DNA of 64,000 nt from Mesorhizobium huakuii (GTDB taxonomy: Bacteria; Pseudomonadota; Alphaproteobacteria; Rhizobiales; Rhizobiaceae), in the NCBI RefSeq assembly GCF_030160235.1, contig NZ_BSNY01000053.1:186001-250000 (forward strand), written 5' to 3'. Under the pieces are notes generated by a model. That model worked only from the letters and a program-made list of their open reading frames with translations, was not told the DNA's origin and ran no database searches. Below, piece by piece: positions 56,475 to 64,000 of this stretch (positions within the stretch are counted from its first letter, which is position 1; each line of letters opens with the position of its first letter). The position numbers were made by a program, and so were the translations under genes.

Positions 56475-58499
56475 CTAGCGCCCTCGATTGTTGGCGAGAT
56501 TGCCGGGACGTTGCGCCCGTCGTAGCTCATCTGAAATCAGGCCTCTCAGGCTGCTTTCCATTTGACGGCCCATCTTTTTCGCAAGGTCATCGTTCTGTGC
56601 GGGAGTGCCGGCGCTTCCGTTCACGGTAATCGGTGCTGAAATCGCAATCTGCGCCCCGGGCCGATTGTCGTTACCGGCGAACACAGGCGCGCCACCTACG
56701 AGCCCACCGTCGGCGAAGCCCGGAAGGCGGTTGTCGTTCACGGCTTCAAGCAGCGCCCGGTTGCGGGCGGTGGCGCGGGCGTTGACGACGAACTCGCCAT
56801 CGCTAAGCCTAGCCGGAATGCTGTCTGACGTTGAAGTGCCGGGACCACGGACATGCCCTCCCCCTGCGAGGCGCATGCCGGCCCAAGGGTCACTCTTCAC
56901 AAGCCCGCCACCGCTGAAGCCGAACAGCGACCCCACAAGTCCCATAATGCCGCCGCCGCCGGTCGTGCTGAAAAGCGAATTCAAGGCAATGTCGATAAGC
57001 TTGTCCTCGATCTTGCCAAGGGCATTGAAGAGCATATCAGACGCCGACGTGCCGGCGCGTAAGTCAGAAATGAAGCCGCCGAGAACGTCGCGGCCTAGGC
57101 TGGATATTTCCTGTGCCGTCGCGCGGGTCTTGTCCTGGCTGTCGGCTAGCTTCTGCGCCTCTGTAGAGGCACTGGCGTAGGACCGGGCGATCGCGTCGAT
57201 AGATGCCGCCAGTTCGGGCGTGATGGTCTTGCCCGCCTGTTGTGCGGCGTTGAGAAGCTCTTGCTTCGTTCGGGCGAAGGCGAGCGCATCGCCGTAGTCA
57301 TCGACCAGCGGATTGAGACCAGCTTGCGCAGTCGTCTCGGCGCGCATGAGCGCGATGCGCCGTTGCGTCTGCGCCAGCTCGCGCTCGAAACCGTCTTGCG
57401 CTGGAGCCTTGGCCTTTGAACCGCCACCCTTTTCGGTCGTCTCGCCGGGAATGATGGTCGCCCGGTTCACGGCGTTGCCGTATCGAGCCTTCAGGTGCTC
57501 GACAATCTTGTCGTCGGCCTTGGCGATCTCGCCGCCGAATGCTTGTGAAATGCGAACGTCGATCGCGTCAGGCTTGTCGCTCTTGCCTGGTCCCGTAAGC
57601 ACGTCACCCGGCTTGCCGACCAGCGAGCCCGCTAAGTCGCCCATCTCGGCCGCCTGGCGGTTTTTCAGGAAGTCCTGCATACGGCCGTTGAGTTGGTCCA
57701 TACCCTCCAGCGCCGACAGGATGGCCGACTGTGAGCTAACCGCGAACCGGTGCCACGCCGCGTCCCATCGGTCGCCCATCTCTTCAGCACGTCGCAATAG
57801 CTGCTCATCGATGACGCCACCGGCATCTTCGGCGGCTTTCTTCATATTGAGGATGCCTCTCGCGCCGTCGTTCAAACCGACGAGCATTGCGCCGCCACCA
57901 CGGCCGAACGCCTCAGTGACGAGTAGCATCTTCTCTTGTTCGGAGGCGGCATTGCGGATCAGTTCGGCGTAGCTGGCGAGCAGTTGCTCCGACGTTCTAA
58001 TCTGCCCGTTGGCGTCGCGGATCGCGATACCGTTCGCCTTCAAGATGTTGGCGAGCGTGCCGCCTTTGGTCGCCGCCTCGCCGATGCGCTTCGAAAACTG
58101 CTCCATGCCGGTTTCGAATTCCGACTGCTCAACACCAGCCTGTGCAAAGCCGAAGCCTAGTTCCTGGAGAGCGGTTGTCGAAAGGCCGATACGGTCGGCC
58201 GTGTCGACCAAATGCGAAGCCATGTCGATCGTGTCGAGCGCCTTGTTGAAGAGCGCAAGCGGTGCAAGTGCTGCCGTTGCGGCAGCGCCCGCGCCCAAGA
58301 ACATGCCGGCCAAGCCGCCCTTCAGCCCGCCGCCGATGTTCGCAAACGTCGCGTCCAGGCGCGACGTCATCGTCTTGGCGCGCACCTCGATCTTGTCGAA
58401 ATCCGACACGGCAGAAATGCGGGCGCGCTCAAAGCTTCGCCGGAAATCGCTATCTCGGGCAATGAGGTCAACGGCTAGAATTTGGTCGTCTGCTGCCAT
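56475..58499 (-). CDS. Phage tail tape measure protein
   Basis: This protein sets tail length and is threaded in the tail tube. The 674-residue protein starts MAADDQILAVDLIARDSDFR after an AGGAG site. It has a hydrophobic Ala/Gly-rich segment (GLAGMFLGAGAAATAALAPL), long helical regions, and a glycine-rich C-terminal part (GGGGIMGLVGSLFGFSGGGL; SIPARLSDGEFVVNARATAR), all typical of the family. It starts 9 nt after the terminase stop. The size predicts a short to moderate tail. Confidence 0.88.
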   Translation of the reverse strand: MAADDQILAVDLIARDSDFRRSFERARISAVSDFDKIEVRAKTMTSRLDATFANIGGGLKGGLAGMFLGAGAAATAALAPLALFNKALDTIDMASHLVDTADRIGLSTTALQELGFGFAQAGVEQSEFETGMEQFSKRIGEAATKGGTLANILKANGIAIRDANGQIRTSEQLLASYAELIRNAASEQEKMLLVTEAFGRGGGAMLVGLNDGARGILNMKKAAEDAGGVIDEQLLRRAEEMGDRWDAAWHRFAVSSQSAILSALEGMDQLNGRMQDFLKNRQAAEMGDLAGSLVGKPGDVLTGPGKSDKPDAIDVRISQAFGGEIAKADDKIVEHLKARYGNAVNRATIIPGETTEKGGGSKAKAPAQDGFERELAQTQRRIALMRAETTAQAGLNPLVDDYGDALAFARTKQELLNAAQQAGKTITPELAASIDAIARSYASASTEAQKLADSQDKTRATAQEISSLGRDVLGGFISDLRAGTSASDMLFNALGKIEDKLIDIALNSLFSTTGGGGIMGLVGSLFGFSGGGLVKSDPWAGMRLAGGGHVRGPGTSTSDSIPARLSDGEFVVNARATARNRALLEAVNDNRLPGFADGGLVGGAPVFAGNDNRPGAQIAISAPITVNGSAGTPAQNDDLAKKMGRQMESSLRGLISDELRRAQRPGNLANNRGR

Positions 58500-58508
58500 G
58501 GTCGGCTC

Positions 58509-60116
58509 CTATGCACAAAGTTCGTCGAGGTCGTCGGAATCGTAGATCGATCGCGCGTTATCGTTCGCGGCGGCACGGCTGACAGCCATCGCGGTCGCAA
58601 CAGCGCCATCGATCCGGTCGCGGCTCGTCGCCTTGTGCATGCGCGTGAGGCCGGTATCGCCGGTCGATGCCACGACGCTATCGAAGTGATGGCGGAGAAC
58701 AGGGTGGCCGCTGTGGCGTATCTTGCGGCCGTTCACCGTGCGCTCAAGGTCGCCGATCGCTGGCGCCATCGTGAGCGGCCCTTGGCGCATCTCGATTGCC
58801 GGTATGCCATCGTTGTGAAGCCGCTGCATCATCATGCGCGCCAGGTGTGGGTCGAAGGCAACTTCGATCACGTTGTTCGTCGCGCACAACTCGCGAATGT
58901 GAGCCTCGACAATCTCAGGTTCGATAATCGGCCCGTCGATCGCGGTGATAAAGCCATCGTCGCGCCACTGCTCATAAGGAACGCCGTCGCGGTCGGCGCG
59001 CCCGCGCAAGTCGTCGCCCGGAACGAAGAACCACGGATAAACGGTGATCCGGCCATCGTCGTGCCGCCAAGCAGCGACAACCGCTGTCAGGTCGCCATTC
59101 ACTGACAAATCAACGCCGATGAAACACGGCAACTCTTCAAGGTCGGCAAGCTCGAATTTGAACCGGCCTTCGTCATAGACGGCCATGTCGAAAAGTGGCG
59201 TTCGGCTGTGAGCCTGCCAGATGTTGAGGTTGAATTGCTTGAAAGCGTGGCGTTCGGCCGGCCGGTGTTCCGCTTCTTTCGCCAGTGAGCGCAGCCCGTC
59301 CAGATTAGGAAAGCCATGCTTCAGGCCGGGGTTAACGCGGTGCCAGAGCGCTTCAGCGTTCCAATCGTTATCGTTGGCAGCTTCGAAGATGATCGGCAGG
59401 AAAGCGGGATTGTCGATATCGCCGAGCGCGATCTTGCGGGCGTAGTCGTATTGCTCGAAACCGATGTTCTCAGAACCACGGCCGGCCGTCGTGGCGATCA
59501 CCATGAGCGTGCCGGGCGTTTTTACCAAACCGGATTTAAGGGCTTCCCAGAGGTCGCGGCCCTTCCATACGTGAATCTCATCGACCAGGATGAAAGCAGG
59601 CGTCTTGCCGTGCTGCGATGCGCCGTCGCTCGAAATGGCCTGTAGAGACACGTCCTGCTTTTTGTAGACGATCTTTTTGACGCTGTTGTGCGCATCGTAA
59701 ATCTTGGTCGCCGCGATCAACCGGCGATCCATGCGGATGATGTTGGCGGCCTCTTTGAAGCCAAGCCCCGCTTGCTCTCGATCGGAAGCAGCGAAGATCA
59801 CTTGCCCTGCCGGGACTTTCTCAGGGCCGATCGTATGAAGCAGCGCCAGCGCCGCGGCTAAGCTGGTTTTGCGGTTACCGCGGGGAATCATCCAAAAGAC
59901 GGTTTCAACGATACGTCGGCCGTCTGCATGGCGCGGGCCATAGATGCGTCGAACGATGCGTTCTTGCCAATCATGAAGCTGAAAAGCGCTACCGAGCGCG
60001 GTGCTGTTCGGGTGCTTCAGGCTTCGCAGGAAACGAACGGCGCGATCACCGCAGCCGAGCGGGTCGGCAATCGGCGAGCCGTCAAAAATCCATTCGGGAT
60101 AGGTGCTGGCGTTCAT
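58509..60116 (-). CDS. Phage terminase large subunit
   Basis: The packaging motor ATPase/nuclease has 535 residues. The ATPase domain has a Walker A-like WMIPRGNRKTSLAAALAL (near 75), Walker B FILVDEIHVWKGRD (near 170) and the coupling motif VIATTAGRGSEN (near 200). The nuclease domain starts at CFIGVDLSVNGDLTAVVAAW (near 330) and includes IEVAFDPHLARMMM and SRDRIDGAVATAMA. It overlaps the small subunit gene by 4 nt (ATGA). This is the HK97/P27-linked class. Confidence 0.93.
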   Translation of the reverse strand: MNASTYPEWIFDGSPIADPLGCGDRAVRFLRSLKHPNSTALGSAFQLHDWQERIVRRIYGPRHADGRRIVETVFWMIPRGNRKTSLAAALALLHTIGPEKVPAGQVIFAASDREQAGLGFKEAANIIRMDRRLIAATKIYDAHNSVKKIVYKKQDVSLQAISSDGASQHGKTPAFILVDEIHVWKGRDLWEALKSGLVKTPGTLMVIATTAGRGSENIGFEQYDYARKIALGDIDNPAFLPIIFEAANDNDWNAEALWHRVNPGLKHGFPNLDGLRSLAKEAEHRPAERHAFKQFNLNIWQAHSRTPLFDMAVYDEGRFKFELADLEELPCFIGVDLSVNGDLTAVVAAWRHDDGRITVYPWFFVPGDDLRGRADRDGVPYEQWRDDGFITAIDGPIIEPEIVEAHIRELCATNNVIEVAFDPHLARMMMQRLHNDGIPAIEMRQGPLTMAPAIGDLERTVNGRKIRHSGHPVLRHHFDSVVASTGDTGLTRMHKATSRDRIDGAVATAMAVSRAAANDNARSIYDSDDLDELCA

Positions 60117-60502
60117 CTGATGTCCAGCGGGTTCGTGTCGTCGTCATCATCGTCACGACCACCGACGCGCGTTCGCGACGTAGGCGACAAGCCATACTCG
60201 GCGGCAAGCTGCCGGGCCGTCTGCATGGATTTGTCTTGTGCGCGCACAAGCTTCAAATCGATCGCACCATCGGCGTTGCGCATGATGGCGTCGATCTCGC
60301 GAACAAGGCCACGCGCCAAGCAGAAGTCCTCGACGCCGCCAAGATCGGCCTTGGTGATGATGCGATCATCAATGAGCCGGGGCATGACACGATGCCATTC
60401 CGCCTTGGCGAACACGCTGAAGTAGCGAGGCGTTGGCGGTGCCTTGGTGAGCGGGTCGCGGTCATGCGAGAGGGCTGGCTTTACGCCGCGAAGATGCGTC
60501 AC
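60113..60502 (-). CDS. P27-type phage terminase small subunit
   Basis: The 129-residue protein recognises phage DNA and guides the large subunit. It has a helical core (FAKAEWHRVMPRLIDDRIIT; LGGVEDFCLARGLVREIDAI) and the closing ARQLAAEYGLSPTSRTRV of the P27 family. I choose GTG 60502, which overlaps the preceding stop as TAGTG, in line with the other junctions in this cluster; GTG 60520 would add six residues. It overlaps the large subunit gene by 4 nt. Confidence 0.82.
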   Translation of the reverse strand: MTHLRGVKPALSHDRDPLTKAPPTPRYFSVFAKAEWHRVMPRLIDDRIITKADLGGVEDFCLARGLVREIDAIMRNADGAIDLKLVRAQDKSMQTARQLAAEYGLSPTSRTRVGGRDDDDDDTNPLDIR

Positions 60503-60822
60503 TAGCGGGCGCGCTCGCACCGCAATTCGAGGCCACGCCGCCGGCCGATCTCAGTTATCCCGACAAGGTCGAATGCAACGCCCTCATAGATGACGCGATC
60601 GGCCGTGGTGAGATTGCCGATATAGCGAATGCGGAACGTAATGGTGATGCGTTCGGCCTCACCGAATGTGAGCGGTGTTTCGGCCGCGCTGGCACCGACC
60701 CTCTCGGCGCGGACTCCGGTTGCAAAATTTGACCAGACGGGTGTCACCGCGCCGGTCGGTCCTTTCGTCTCGAGGCTACATCTCTGTAGCGTAATCGATC
60801 TCGACAAGCTGCCGGCGCGCAT
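60502..60822 (-). CDS. Phage head closure / head-tail adaptor protein
   Basis: A small beta-rich protein that closes the head after packaging and joins it to the tail. The 106-residue protein shows MRAGSLSRSITLQRCSLETK, VWSNFATGVRAERVGASA and FRIRYIGNLTTADRVIYEGV, the typical H_T_join pattern. ATG 60822 overlaps the preceding stop as TAATG. It lies directly before the small terminase gene, an unusual neighbour. Confidence 0.83.
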   Translation of the reverse strand: MRAGSLSRSITLQRCSLETKGPTGAVTPVWSNFATGVRAERVGASAAETPLTFGEAERITITFRIRYIGNLTTADRVIYEGVAFDLVGITEIGRRRGLELRCERAR

Positions 60823-61235
60823 TAGAGCCTCCACCGAATGACGGCCTCGACGTTGAGCACACCGTGCGCAAAATCAGGGTCGGGGTCTCGAAGCCAGCGA
60901 ACGTTCTTGGCTTCAAAGAAATCGATTGCACAGTCCACCATGTCGAGCGGTGCGAGCAACGCGCCGTGCAACGCGAAACCGACGGCCTTCGCCATGTCGT
61001 CGCCGGCATCAAGCGCCCAGATGTGAAGGTCCAGCCAGACGCGAGCGCTGTATTGGCCGCCAGCGTTATAGCCGAGATATTCGGTTTGCGAGCCGGCCAT
61101 GATGACAGACGGCAGCTGCTCACGGCGCATGCTTCCGGTGCGGATTTGATCGGCCGCGACGAGTGCGACAACGGCCGGGGTCGTAGTCAGCCGGGTGTTG
61201 ATCGCCGTCTGAAGCGCAAGCGATGGTTCGATCAT
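60822..61235 (-). CDS. DUF3168 family phage tail-completion protein
   Basis: The 137-residue protein starts MIEPSLALQTAINTRLTTTP, with PSVIMAGSQTEYLGYNAGGQ, VWLDLHIWALDAGDDMAKAV and a C-terminal NVEAVIRWRL, matching DUF3168 tail-terminator-like proteins. The ATG overlaps the preceding stop by 4 nt (ATGA), fixing the start. It is the third gene in the connector block. Confidence 0.83.
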   Translation of the reverse strand: MIEPSLALQTAINTRLTTTPAVVALVAADQIRTGSMRREQLPSVIMAGSQTEYLGYNAGGQYSARVWLDLHIWALDAGDDMAKAVGFALHGALLAPLDMVDCAIDFFEAKNVRWLRDPDPDFAHGVLNVEAVIRWRL

Positions 61236-61651
61236 GACCGCGCCCATGCGGCTTTGACCAGCTTGCCGAGCGCGAGCTTGATCGCCCGTTGCCCGCGCGG
61301 CCCGTAGGTGCGCACGGTCGGCCAGAAATACGGCTGAGCCGCCATCTTCGACGTGCCGTATTCGATGAGATGCGGATAGCGAACGACGTTGTTGCCGACG
61401 GTGATAATCGCTTCGTTGTTCGCAGCGATGCGCGAGCCGCCTGGCTGCGAATAGGCTGGCGTCGATCCACCGGGCGCGGTGACGACGACCGAATCTTTCA
61501 GGTCGCCGCTATCTTCTGGCGCTGCACGCTGGATACGGCCGGCGATCTTGTTCGCTTCGATGACAAGTTTCGGCTCAATGGCCTTCGCCACGACGTCGGG
61601 AAGCTCTTTCATGACGCGATCGAAGGCCTGAAGCTGCTTGGAATAGGCCAT
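61232..61651 (-). CDS. HK97 gp10-like tail protein
   Basis: The 139-residue protein begins MAYSKQLQAFDRVMKELPDV and contains AAPEDSGDLKDSVVV, a glycine/serine-rich loop and YPHLIEYGTSKMAAQPYFWP, the HK97 gp10 signature. ATG 61651 overlaps the preceding stop (TGATG). A basic C-terminus (RGQRAIKLALGKLVKAAW) completes it. Head-tail joining is its likely role. Confidence 0.85.
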   Translation of the reverse strand: MAYSKQLQAFDRVMKELPDVVAKAIEPKLVIEANKIAGRIQRAAPEDSGDLKDSVVVTAPGGSTPAYSQPGGSRIAANNEAIITVGNNVVRYPHLIEYGTSKMAAQPYFWPTVRTYGPRGQRAIKLALGKLVKAAWARS

Positions 61652-61938
61652 CAAAGTTCCCATTCGCGGTAGGGTCGAATGAGGTCTCGGACGCCAAACG
61701 GCACTTCGTTCGCGCCGATGCCGATCAAGACGGCCTCGCGCTGCTCATACCAAGCGGCGGCAAGCTGAAGCACGGCTTCAGTGAGTGTCGCCGGCATCGG
61801 GCTTATGTCGGCTAGATCCTTTCCGATCTGGTCGGAAATCCACTGTTCGGCCGCTGCGATCTTGTGGGAAAGCAAGGCGTCGTCATCGGTGCCGGTGAGG
61901 TTCATCTGTGATTTGAGAAGGTCGAGAGACACGCTCAT
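61651..61938 (-). CDS. Head-tail connector protein (gp6-like)
   Basis: The 95-residue protein has the typical pattern of gp6-like connectors: SLDLLKSQMNLTGTDDDALL, KIAAAEQWISDQIGKDL, and the C-terminal PATLTEAVLQLAAAWYEQRE with a final FGVRDLIRPYREWEL. AGGAA precedes the ATG. In phages of this type the capsid gene usually lies just upstream; here a low-GC insertion on the other strand occupies that position. Confidence 0.85.
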   Translation of the reverse strand: MSVSLDLLKSQMNLTGTDDDALLSHKIAAAEQWISDQIGKDLADISPMPATLTEAVLQLAAAWYEQREAVLIGIGANEVPFGVRDLIRPYREWEL

Positions 61939-62103
61939 TCTGAAATTCCTATATTCGTGCTCTCTTGCACGGTGCTCTCCCCGCCGGTCCCTACGGACAT
62001 TGGCAGGTTGAGAGACACCCCCCGACAGACTCCTAATGCTTTCGGAATGAACAGCAGCATGATAATGCTGTGCAGGAATACGCGAAACAATAAGGTTTCC
62101 ACT

Positions 62104-62880
62104 ATGGACCGAAAGTTATTCGCTCTACTGCTGTGCCTCTCCGTCTTGATCTCATCAAGCAGGGCGGACGCTGACTGGCTTAGCGATCCCTTCAAAGACC
62201 TAAAGGCGATAAAAGACGTAGCGAATGCCGTGAATAAAGCGGCGCAAGACGTAAGCAACGCATTGGCGAAGGGACTCAAGGCTAGCCGTATGTTTAGCGG
62301 CCCTGGAGAATATCCTCCAGAGAACTTCGCAGCATACGGAATTCTAACCTTCCCTGCGACGGCATCCACCTTTGATAAAGATAGGCATTTGATGGTTTGC
62401 CGAGCATTTCTGAATAGTTTTGTCTCAGCATTCAATTTAGATATATCTCCCTCAAAGCAGATGGTTACAGTTTGGCCGATCAACGACGACAAACTCGCTG
62501 ACAGACTGAATGCAGGAACAAAGAAGGAAGACTGCGAGGTAGTCGTTTCTAATTTTGATCTGCCCATGGCCACAGTCGCAATTGACTCCGCTAGACGCGC
62601 AGGCTGGTCGCCTGATGGGCGAGGACCGTTCTTGATTGCGTGGGCGCCGGGAAAGAGCATACTCGATAACAAGCCGATAATATTGTATGAAGACATGTCA
62701 AATAAGGATAAATACGATGACTTTGTCGCCGTGATGAACTTCTGGAAAGGAGAAATACAAGGCGACAACGATTTATTTAAAAATGGATGGACGATAGAAA
62801 GTCTAAAGAAAAAGATACGAGATACCGCGAATAAATATGGAGATGCATTTGCGGAATCTTTTGGCGTAAAGGGCGGATGA
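62104..62880 (+). CDS. Unknown secreted protein in low-GC insert (258 aa)
   Basis: The protein begins with a signal peptide (MDRKLFALLLCLSVLISSSR, then ADADWL). The mature part contains a helical KAIKDVANAVNKAAQDVSNA, a region ending FNLDISPSKQMVTVWPINDD, and the C-terminal FVAVMNFWKGEIQGDNDL. It has no recognised family. The segment is clearly poorer in GC than the surrounding phage genes and runs opposite to them, like a cargo gene. It lies directly upstream of a two-TM protein with no gap, so the two likely act together. Confidence 0.72.
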   Translation: MDRKLFALLLCLSVLISSSRADADWLSDPFKDLKAIKDVANAVNKAAQDVSNALAKGLKASRMFSGPGEYPPENFAAYGILTFPATASTFDKDRHLMVCRAFLNSFVSAFNLDISPSKQMVTVWPINDDKLADRLNAGTKKEDCEVVVSNFDLPMATVAIDSARRAGWSPDGRGPFLIAWAPGKSILDNKPIILYEDMSNKDKYDDFVAVMNFWKGEIQGDNDLFKNGWTIESLKKKIRDTANKYGDAFAESFGVKGG

Positions 62881-63075
62881 ATGGATTTCTTAAAATATGG
62901 ATCCGCAGGCGCCGTCGGATTTTTGATTGGTTTGGCTGCCGTTGTTTGGATCGGAGGACTAAGCACTGGCGGTATCTTTCTAGTCATTATATTTTTCGTT
63001 GCTGTAAGCATAATTGTTTTTGCTTTGGCTAAATTTCTTTTCAAATCTGGAGACAAAAAGCCAGGTAATGATTAG
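62881..63075 (+). CDS. Small two-TM membrane protein (64 aa)
   Basis: The ATG follows the preceding stop immediately. The protein has two hydrophobic segments (AGAVGFLIGLAAVVWIGGL and IFLVIIFFVAVSIIVFALA) and a basic tail (KFLFKSGDKKPGND). No family is recognised. It is co-directional with the secreted protein and low in GC, so it forms part of the same insert. Confidence 0.65.
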   Translation: MDFLKYGSAGAVGFLIGLAAVVWIGGLSTGGIFLVIIFFVAVSIIVFALAKFLFKSGDKKPGND

Positions 63076-63086
63076 CGATAGATTGC

Positions 63087-63314
63087 TTACCGACCATTTC
63101 GCGTTATGCTGCCAGATCGTGCATTACGCAAAGGTTCGAGGTCATCAAGGGTGATGCCAGGCCTTGTTGGTATGGGTTTCGTAATCGCTCGTTCAATCGG
63201 CATGTCTTGGTGAAGCCGGGTCATGATTGTCCTCACTGGGATGCCGTAGTCCAGCGCCCATTCATTGATTGACTGTGTCACGCCGTCTAAGGTGAGAAGA
63301 TCGTTGCGGGTCAT
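63087..63314 (-). CDS. Small phage protein with HTH-like pattern (75 aa)
   Basis: The protein starts MTRNDLLTLDGVTQSINEWA and continues LDYGIPVRTIMTRLHQDMPI and ERAITKP, a pattern common in small phage proteins with a helix-turn-helix-like fold near HNH genes. The ATG overlaps the HNH stop (ATGA). The function is unknown; DNA binding is possible. Confidence 0.65.
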   Translation of the reverse strand: MTRNDLLTLDGVTQSINEWALDYGIPVRTIMTRLHQDMPIERAITKPIPTRPGITLDDLEPLRNARSGSITRNGR

Positions 63315-63664
63315 AGCTGGCGTTCCTGTCGCTGCTTGCGGCTTGAATGGCAGGGTGATGCGGCCATGGGTTGCCAATTGGCATGGTCCCAGAAGAGCCG
63401 TTTGTCGCCACGGTGCGGAACGATGTGATCGACCATGTTGGCGAGGCGGCCGCAGCCGCACGCGCAATGGTGATGTTGAGGCATGGCGAGGAACGCTTTG
63501 CTTTCACGTTGCCACTTGCTGTCATAACCGCGCTCGCGGGCAGACGGCCGGGTCTTGTCGAAGCGTGCCTTGCGGGTGCGGTCGCGCACTACCTGACAAG
63601 CGCAGCGCTGCTCGGCGGGAACGATCTTGCCACATAGGCAAAGGTGGGGCGGGCGGGTTGCCAT
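63311..63664 (-). CDS. HNH endonuclease
   Basis: The 117-residue protein has Cys-rich zinc-binding pairs (LCLCGKIVPAEQRCAC and HCACGCGRLANMVDHIVP) and the HNH region MVDHIVPHRGDKRLFWDHAN with the later PCHSSRK. Phage HNH proteins usually help terminase-linked DNA processing. ATG 63664 overlaps the preceding stop (TGATG), which fixes the start. In most phages HNH lies next to the small terminase gene; here connector genes and the insert separate them. Confidence 0.87.
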   Translation of the reverse strand: MATRPPHLCLCGKIVPAEQRCACQVVRDRTRKARFDKTRPSARERGYDSKWQRESKAFLAMPQHHHCACGCGRLANMVDHIVPHRGDKRLFWDHANWQPMAASPCHSSRKQRQERQL

Positions 63665-64000
63665 CACTGTGCCTGACGGGAGAGAGCACGAAGGGTTGCG
63701 ATGCCTTCCCGAACCTCTTGCGGGCTGACAGGCTCACGCGGGTCGTGTTCGGGCTTGTCATTGTCTTCAGCGCTGCCGTGAATGGCCTTCAGCTTGGCGA
63801 CAAGGCCACGTTGCGCGACGATGATCTCGGCGGGTGTCGCCGCCCAGGTATCGGCCGGCGACCAGCCAAGCCAGCCTGTGCCGATCTCGAAAAACTGTTC
63901 AAGGCCGGCTTCGATTGAGAATTCTTTGCCCGCTTTTTCACGGGGCTTTTCCGGCTCAACATCGGCATCGATGCCGAATGAAGCCGCCACCAGCCGGGTT
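63664..64000 (-). CDS. Possible tail assembly chaperone-like protein (partial)
   Basis: Coding sequence runs from the stop at 63664 to the right edge, about 112 codons, and no certain start is in the window (GTG 63990 is one option). It contains GLEQFFEIGTGWLGWSPADT then WAATPAEIIVAQRGL, reminiscent of the 'LGxSPxxFWxxTPxE' pattern of tail assembly chaperones linked to tail tape measure genes. The match is by eye and not decisive. It is coupled to the HNH gene by overlap. Confidence 0.45.
   Translation of the reverse strand, partial: TRLVAASFGIDADVEPEKPREKAGKEFSIEAGLEQFFEIGTGWLGWSPADTWAATPAEIIVAQRGLVAKLKAIHGSAEDNDKPEHDPREPVSPQEVREGIATLRALSRQAQ

Overview
The window comes from a high-GC alphaproteobacterial chromosome, most likely a rhizobial Phyllobacteriaceae member such as Mesorhizobium. 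That is an inference from the glgPBCA-pgm gene order, the Frc-type fructose uptake system, the fused CysN/C, the LpsL-type uronate epimerase and a long palindromic intergenic element of the kind common in rhizobia. No nod, nif or plasmid replication genes were seen.

Region 1 (1-8273, leftward) is a glycogen operon: glgP, glgB, glgC, glgA and pgm, the last running off the left edge. Region 2 (8405-14245) is a sugar uptake and catabolism locus. The ABC transporter genes frcB-frcC-frcA run leftward. A ROK-family regulator, a FucU/RbsD-type mutarotase and a PfkB-type fructokinase run rightward. A perfect 12-bp-arm palindrome lies between the two divergent units.

Region 3 (14508-41943) is a large surface-polysaccharide block. 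It contains a sugar aminotransferase, a polymerase/ligase, a CapD-type dehydratase, a priming sugar transferase, SDR epimerases, a phosphomannomutase, a GT2 glycosyltransferase, a Wzm/Wzt-type exporter, two tandem RgpF-type rhamnan synthesis proteins, the full dTDP-L-rhamnose pathway (rfbA, C, B, D) and a UDP-glucuronate 4-epimerase. The sulfate activation genes cysD, cysNC and cysQ, and a PAPS-type sulfotransferase, sit in the same block. Together they suggest a sulfated, rhamnose-containing surface glycan. One unknown three-TM, proline-rich protein (15857-16666) lies inside the block.

Region 4 (42008-51771) is mostly housekeeping: bioY, an MBL-fold hydrolase, a DUF1499 protein, an acyl-CoA ligase, two small proteins, a polysaccharide deacetylase, pyruvate phosphate dikinase and a VOC protein. 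A 143-bp imperfect palindrome abuts the deacetylase stop codon.

Region 5 (51900-64000) begins at a tRNA-Gln(TTG) and is an integrated prophage or phage-like element that continues past the right edge. Next to the tRNA are accessory membrane proteins of lower GC, then small phage genes, a possible HUH-endonuclease protein, tape measure protein, large and small terminase, head-closure and connector proteins, an inserted low-GC secreted/membrane pair on the opposite strand, an HNH endonuclease and a possible tail chaperone. No portal, protease, capsid or integrase is visible here, and the order of the morphogenesis genes is unusual.
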